A DNA stretch of 64,000 nt from Bombyx mori (lineage: Eukaryota > Arthropoda > Insecta > Lepidoptera > Bombycidae): contig NC_085107.1 of the NCBI RefSeq assembly GCF_030269925.1, positions 7,440,001 through 7,504,000 of the forward strand, in the 5' to 3' direction. The notes under the pieces were generated by a model, which had not been told where the DNA came from, did no database searches, and saw only the letters and a list, made by a program, of their open reading frames with translations. A program made the position numbers and the translations under genes. Position 1 is the stretch's first letter; each line of letters opens with the position of its first letter. Positions 57,606 through 64,000 of this stretch are shown piece by piece.

Positions 57606-59575
57606 AATTAAAAATGCCGTTAACCAATGTCAGCTGCTGGTGGAATGCACTTAAAAAATATAATAAATTATCTAACTCCTGAAATACTCTGATTGTGTAG
57701 ATGACTCAGTTAAAAAATACTGCCAGGTCTCAAGACACTGTTAGTTCTGTTCGTGTGTAGACACAGATAAATGTCAAAAAAAAATTTTTTTATTTGACGA
57801 AAGTTGCACAGTATTGAAATTTACACGTATAACACCTTAGTGTTGTGATGATTAAAACCGTAAAGTATTTTAAATAAACCCGAGATTAAATTTGAATGTC
57901 AGAGTGAAAGTTGAATTTATTCAAATACCCAAAAAATCATCCAAAATCAAAGCTACCAATTACATAGCAACTCGAAGCTGTACACTTCTCACCATTTTCA
58001 TCACAAATGTAAAAGGAACACCGGAGTGGTCCTTTCGCTACGTTCAAATTAAATGCTACCGTCGTTTTATTACAATATTTCAAACGTGAAACTTGAAAAT
58101 CTCGTACAGAGGAACACGTCAGACATTTCAGATTATTCCATACCCGTCGAACATTTACGTGTGAACCTTTGCAGAGTATTTTCACGCGCTCAGTTTTTGT
58201 TGAATCTTTTCCTGTTTGATTGGTCAATCCAGGTCAGTTTGGGCGATCGTTCCCGTCAAAAACCAACAGAGTACCGGCCCTTTTCTACTTTGTATAGCGG
58301 ATTGTTGGTTAAGCTGCTCTGTGTCTTTTTTACAAGAAAAACTGTGGAAGTATGAATATGAAAATGCCGCAGTTTAGATGGCGTTATTTAAAAACACTTC
58401 TGTTTGATGTTTAATGATAATATAATATGTACCTACTAAACCACAATAATTAGAATTACAAAATTATCTAATAAAACCAAAAAAAAAAAAAAACCAAACA
58501 AATACTTTATTGCTAAGTATTAGGGATCGCAGAATTATTATTTCATATCGAATATTAAACTGTAAAATTACCTTGTGCATGTATTATATTACATCCTGTT
58601 GTTTATGAATATTTCGTCTTAGATACAAACTCTCTAAGGAAGTTAGTGCTTATCGAGCTAAGTTTCATCGTGGATTCAAGAAGTTGAATATTTAATTTGT
58701 ATATTGTGTGCCCCTTATGATTTTATGTAGGTATATTCTCTTTTTGGATGCATTCGTCACCCTATTGTAATAGGGTGATGCGACTATGATTGGGATTTTA
58801 TCCTAAATTTTAAATTTTTTATCGTTTACCAATGAAATTCTCAAGAATATTTTTCAAGATAAAGGAACATCAAAGAACGTGTTGGTACTGTTAAAGTTTG
58901 GTAGTCCAAATCTACTCTTTTCTCTTTTTCCCGTACCTCTGTTGTTACGCTATCTGTCAAGTCATTCTCTTTGTGTTCTTTGTTACACCGTGGCAGGTTT
59001 GTTGGTTGGTTTCTATTAGTGGAGGGTGTCACAGCACGACTGTATAAAAACATAAAACCACGAGAATTTATAAACTTGTGTTGATAATGGAGTTGGATGA
59101 TATTTTGCGTACTGATAGATAGGAACCATGCGTGGACACGAGTTTAAGATTGGATGTTGATTCAGTCCTTAACAAAATGTGGGACAACAACAAAGTTCCA
59201 TGGTGTTTCTGAGCTCCAGAACCACCTACTACGAGGGATCGTGAATAGTTTTTATCATTAATATAGGCTATATTTACTTTGGATCATACTTATGTTCTCA
59301 TTTTAATTTTACACGGTTTTTTTCTGACCAACTAGTAGAATACAGTCCTCTATAACTTCCGTTAATAAATCTATAACAAAGAAGATTTATTATACTGAAA
59401 CTTAGCGCAAGCTTCTCACGAAACTGGACTGGCACAGACAATTTTAATTATATCTCATTGATCCTTTCAATAATTCAATAATTAGAAATAAATAGGAGAT
59501 AAAAAAGTAATAATAATAAATTATGCTAAATTACGTGCTAGATAGTTCTAACTTCGAGAAAGAGGTCATTCGTCG
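57606..59575. other. AT-rich stretch, two weak open frames
   Basis: Frames 57937-58227 (minus, 96 codons, seven Cys) and 58053-58355 (plus) overlap each other; neither has a recognisable motif or splice support. A perfect hairpin TCACCCTATTGTAATAGGGTGA sits near 58750. Confidence 0.4.
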
Positions 59576-59579
59576 AATT

Positions 59580-59985
59580 CAAGTTGGTTATGCATGTCTG
59601 AGAATCTGCACATCATCTTCTCATTCCAAATACCGCATTGTCTCAAGATGAAAGTCTTTAATCAGTGTGTGTTGCCAGTGATAACATACGGCAGTGAGAC
59701 GTGGTCACTCACAATAGTCTTATAAGAAGGCTTAAAGTCACCCAGCAATGGCGAGGACTATAGTCGGAGCTTCCCTGCAAGATCTAATCACGAATGGGGA
59801 GATTCTGAATGATGGTCCGAAAGTTTGTGGTCTGGAGCTGAAAAGTTCTCGAGAATCTACTGCGCACCAGAAGACGGAGCACTGGGTCTCCCATGAAGTG
59901 AACCGACGACCTGGTGAAGATCGCTGGAAACCGCAGCACAGGATTGGACGTTATGGCGAACCTTCATAAAACAAAAATACCCCAA
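59580..59985 (+). mobile_element. LINE ORF2 C-terminal fragment, broken
   Basis: MKVFNQCVLPVITYGSETWS then LTIV is the post-RT motif of RTE/Jockey-type LINEs; later frames (HQKTEHWVSHEVNRRPGEDR) continue the same region with shifts and stops. Confidence 0.75.
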
Positions 59986-60750
59986 ATTGACTAAAGCAGA
60001 TAACTGCGTTACGGTAATGACTCGGTATACTTTTTTAAATTTGTTTCGAAGAAAAACAATAAAGTAACAAAATGATAAGCGTGGGCATTAATTTTTAATG
60101 GTAAATTAAGTAAATGGCCTTAAGGTAAGCAATTATCTTCCTTTAATACGATCGCTATTTAGGAGAAAACTTTGTTTTAATCTCGAAGCTCCTTTTTGAT
60201 TGCCAGTTATGAAAAATAATCAATGTAACAAAAAAGTATTTGTTCATTTTGTTATTACTTATTTAGATCTGGAAAAAAATTTTGTAATTAAAAAGGAAAA
60301 GATAAAAGATTTTTTTTATAAATTTTCTTGTAAGTATGAAAAAAAAATTGTAGTTAAAATATTTCTTTAATAGTCCTGTTTGTGTTACAAATTGTGTTGA
60401 ATAATTAAAAAATATATATATATCAAAATTATCAAGTTGTTTGCTTGAAAAATGCTTTATTACGAGAAAAATATTTGTTGTTGAAATTGCATATTAGTCG
60501 TATTACGGAATTGGACCACTATGGAACCTCAAGATTATACCTAAAATAAAAAATCTGGTTCTAGAATGTTCTTTATTCCTGAGACTACAACCTTATAATA
60601 CATACAAATAAAAATGTGCGTTGTTTTGTCTTGATCTAATTATATTTTAAAAAAAGGATGCAGATAATATTTCTTCAATTCACTGGATATAAATAAGCTG
60701 TTTTGGCTTATAAAGCATTCGGTTTCATTAAATTAAAAGATAAAAAAAAA
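59986..60750. other. AT-rich stretch, nothing recognised
   Basis: Long A and T runs and no open frame of note. Confidence 0.5.
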
Positions 60751-60754
60751 ATTT

Positions 60755-61185
60755 GAAGTTGTTGTGGCCTAACGGATAAGTTGAGTGATGCAACGGTGTT
60801 CGAATCTTAGGCGGGTACCAATTTTTCTAATGAAATACGTACTCAAGAAATGTTCACGATCGATTTCCACGGTGAAGGAATAACATCCTGTAATAAAAAT
60901 GAAACCCGCAAAATTATGGTTTTCATAATTACTGGTGGTAGGACCTCTTGTGAGTCCACGCAGGTGGGTACCACCACCCTGCCTATTTCTGCTGTGACGC
61001 AGCAATGTGCTTCGGTTTGAAAGGTGGGGCAGCCGTTGTTACTATACTTGAGTGAGACCTTAGAACTTATATCTCAAGGTGGGTGGCGCATTAACGTTGT
61101 GGATGTCTATGGGCTCCAGTAACCACTTAACACCAGGTGGGCTGTGAGCTTGTCCACCCATCCAAGCAAAAAAATAATAAAAAAA
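60755..61185 (+). mobile_element. Bm1-type SINE, nearly full length
   Basis: Head GAAGTTGTTGTGGCCTAACG lacks about 20 bp between the A and B boxes (GGATAAGTTGAGTGATGC); B box GTGTTCGAATCTTAGG; tail CATCCAAGCAAAAAAATAAT. Confidence 0.88.
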
Positions 61186-61596
61186 CGGTAGCCACATTCG
61201 ACAACAATGAACGAATTGTAATGATTTCCGCGAAACACTCAAATGTCAATGTAAACACCCTGTGTGTTATTTACGTTAATATTTATGGTAAGGTCCTGAA
61301 CGAGTCAGCTGGTTTGTCGAATTGATACATTTTGTGCTCGAACATGCCGTATAATTGGATGCCAATTTACGTATTTTGATGATGATAAATTTCTCATCGA
61401 TTTTCATCATCGGTCATGTAACGTTAATGGCCTTTTCGTTTTATTGATATTCTTCGCGAAATTACCCTTAATGGAATTATTATTCTTCCAATTTCGACAG
61501 CTTTGTAAAAAATAATAATAATATTGTATCAATATTTAATACCATTAAATAGTTTAAATTGGAAATATTGCTTTTCCAATCGAACTTTATAATGTG

Positions 61597-61847
61597 ACTA
61601 GCTGTACCCGTCCACTTCGCTAGGCATTTAAAATTAACATTATTATTTCTCACCACCACAAAGATTCTCATCATTAACGCCCCCGCAACTGGTGTAGAGA
61701 GTCCAACATTGATATAAATATTAGCTTATCCATTAAGTACATGTATTATCTACATGGATACCAAGTTTCAAGTCAATCGGACGCATGGTTCACTAGTTAT
61801 AACGGAACATCCGTAAAAACCACTGTAGATTTATATAATAGTATAGA
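61597..61847 (-). mobile_element. Non-autonomous Helitron
   Basis: On the minus strand begins TCTATACTATTATATAAATC and ends CGAAGTGGACGGGTACAGCT then AGT, i.e. a CTAGT 3' end at 61597-61601. Body includes TACCAAGTTTCAAGTCAATC on the + strand. Confidence 0.75.
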
Positions 61848-61849
61848 TG

Positions 61850-62920
61850 AAAAAAAAAACATTTTTCTGTGAATTTCCCACTATTGCAAGTTCTGAACAT
61901 TTTACGTTAAAGTTGTAATTAAATGATCTCAAATTTAGCTTTGTTCCCTATACTCGAAGCTCATATGCCCCGGAGGCTTTTAAACTACGGTTTTAAATAC
62001 CAGAGTTGAAAAGGCTTAACTGACTGTGACGTAAAAGCAACATTCCCTCTCGAGTTTCCAATTGTACGGAGGTAAAGCTCCCTGCATATGAGCGATCGCT
62101 CGTATTACACACGTCATAGCGGATTCTCAGAGATATTCTCGGTGAGTGGGCTCAAATAGCTGAAGGGAATGTCGTGTATATTGAGATTGTCGCTTATCGC
62201 TTATGGTTCACTTGAAGCTTAGTATGTCACAGTGAGTCTCATGATTGGCTACGATTAATCTTGAATTAATATTATTTACAAATACAATTTAATACGTTTA
62301 TCTTATTTAACAAATATGCGCATGAATAGTTTCTGTTACCTAGCTTAGGATCTATACTACTGCTTAAGTTAAGTAATATAATTCTTAACTCATTTTTGGA
62401 AACTCTTAGGTAAATATGACTCAAAGAATGTTCGCAATTACCGCAAATTGGCATCAAAGCCGCAAAAGGCTTATTAAAAAATCTCTTTATCCTTAGAATA
62501 ATACTCATTTTTATATTTATATAATATGAATATAAAAAAGTATATTTTAGTTTGAAATTAATCTTGTTAAAAGAACCACTCATTGTATCTTTGTTAAGAG
62601 TACCCTACAGTCTTATTTCAAAAGTGAAAGCAAAGCAACTTAGCTACCCTTAAATTTTAAATGTGTAGATAACTAGATTTTGGTTTTTGTAATAACCTAA
62701 TTACTTACCTACTACCAAACTAAATTAGGTATTAGAAAATTATGAATATTTCTGTCAGTTTTTAAGTCAGTGCTATCAGAATTAATTGCGAGCAATGAAA
62801 TGAAAACAATTTTCAGCTTTTGAAATTGACACGCAAAAATAAACTCGTAAAAATATTTACACGAAAATATATATTCAAATGAGTTTTAAAACTGTACATA
62901 CTAGATTGTTATTTGCATTA
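61850..62920. other. AT-rich stretch, no gene recognised
   Basis: A minus frame of 103 codons (62272-62583) is Ile/Leu/Asn-rich and has no known motif. Confidence 0.45.
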
Positions 62921-62924
62921 TCAT

Positions 62925-63010
62925 CTTCTTCCTAGTCGGTATGGCTCTTGATAGAGTGATCGTGGTCATCATTTTAAGCGTCGGTGGCAAGCTTCACAAC
63001 ACGCCGCCAC
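62925..63010 (-). mobile_element. LINE 3' tail next to a SINE
   Basis: Reverse complement of GATAGAGTGATCGTGGTCAT matches the 3' part at 31075-31125 (CGATCACGACCACTCTGTC). The adjoining SINE starts at 63013, so the SINE probably landed in or next to this stub. Confidence 0.55.
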
Positions 63011-63012
63011 AC

Positions 63013-63258
63013 CTTTTTTTTTTTATTGCTCAGATGGGTGGACGAGCTCACAGCCCACCTGGTGTTAAGTGGTTGCTGGAGCCCATGGACATCTACAACG
63101 TAAATGCGCCACCCACCTTGAGATATAAGTTCTAAGATCTCAGTACAGTTACAACGGCTGCTCCACCCTTCAAACCGAAACGCATTACTGCGTCACGGCA
63201 GAAATAGGCAGGGCGGTGGTACCTACCCGCGCGGACTCACAAGAGATCCTAGCACCAG
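63013..63258 (-). mobile_element. Bm1-type SINE, 5'-truncated
   Basis: T run, CTCAGATGGGTGGACGAGCT, to GATCCTAGCACCAGTAAGT. Confidence 0.87.
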
Positions 63259-63259
63259 T

Positions 63260-64000
63260 AAGTACACCTCTCTGACGGCCGCATAAACCTATCTATTCTC
63301 AAAATTAATAAGTGGTATACTATCTTTGTGTTCTTCTACAACACAACTCTCAACATAAAGTATTCTTGCCTACTTATCTCTCGTCTTCACGTGCAAGTTT
63401 AACATCAAAATATAAGCCCAATCTAATTATAACCTACTAAATACTACAACACTATAATGCAATAATATAATACAAAGTAATATACTACAACATCTAAATT
63501 TGGTAGTTCAAGCTATTTGAACTAGCAAATTAAATACCACAACGCTAGCACAGTTGTCATTGTTACTAAGATTTCCAATTTCAGTCCAGTTTTTTTTCGT
63601 TGAATAATACGCGAAATAAATGTTCAAAGTTAAAAATCAGCACCAAATATCGCATTCTATTTTCCTAGAAGAAACAGTAGGTAATTAATATTGAAAATTT
63701 TTGAAAGAATAATATTTTAATAAATCAAGTACATTTAAATAGGTAGTAAATAGCCTCGCATTTGTTTTGAAATATTTTATTTGATGTACATTCTGACTAC
63801 GTAAGTTCCGGTCGTGGCATTTTCTCTTCCGCGTAGAGCCTGCAATAGACTTTATGTCGTCTATCCACCATTTTTTTTCCACCATGGCAGGATTTGGGGG
63901 AGGCCTATGCGAAAGCAAAACAATCTTAGCCGATGTCAAATGCAAAGAAAAAGAAAAAAAAACACGTGTGGCATTCGGAGACTGCCGCGGTAAAGCTATT
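63260..64000. other. AT-rich end of window
   Basis: No gene. A possible LINE piece on the minus strand at 63780-63900 reads KKWWIDDIKSIAG and CHDRN, like RTE-type ORF ends. Confidence 0.4.

Overview
The window looks like nuclear DNA of the silkworm Bombyx mori or a close Bombyx relative. It is AT-rich, its genes are split by introns with GT..AG borders, and it carries about 30 whole or partial copies of one tRNA-headed SINE that matches the silkworm Bm1 family (head with a GTTCGAATCC B box, tail CATCTAAGCAATAAAA). The species call rests on recalled repeat families; no search was run. It also holds Helitron ends typical of Lepidoptera (CTAGT 3' ends) and 3' ends of several LINE families.

The left half holds two protein genes in tandem on the + strand, both rebuilt here from splice sites and reading phase. 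(1) Positions 1-14976: a cytochrome P450 of the insect CYP2 clan, eight exons; the window opens inside its first exon, so the N-terminal anchor is missing. All P450 landmarks are present (PPGP hinge, WREHR, I-helix AGSQTT, EVMR, PERF, FGSGRRRCPG). (2) Positions 16214-38086: a complete 12-exon gene for a 631-residue SLC6-family transporter. The fold is clear, but the most conserved ion and substrate motifs of TM1 and TM6 are replaced, so it is an atypical, perhaps non-canonical, member. The intergenic gap is about 1.2 kb.

The introns are full of transposon debris: Bm1 copies close to splice sites, a nested stack of elements at 23978-25885 (a fold-back repeat that took in a 794-bp MITE flanked by TTA and a second fold-back with a hammerhead-ribozyme-like core), a piece of an R4/Dong-like LINE sitting in TAA repeats, and an 11-bp minisatellite whose unit carries the nuclear-receptor half-site AGGTCA.

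From 38087 to 64000 I find no convincing host coding exon. This part is mostly unique AT-rich DNA with SINEs, Helitrons, a broken Jockey-like LINE (56041-57500, minus), an R1-like LINE tail (about 40560-40900) and LINE 3' stubs. One GC- and CpG-rich block at 52320-52700 stands out as a possible promoter/first exon of a gene not otherwise visible. I see no evidence of a multi-gene system; the most unusual items are the divergent SLC6 protein, the AGGTCA array, the hammerhead-like fold-back and the inverted SINE pair around SLC6 exon 4.
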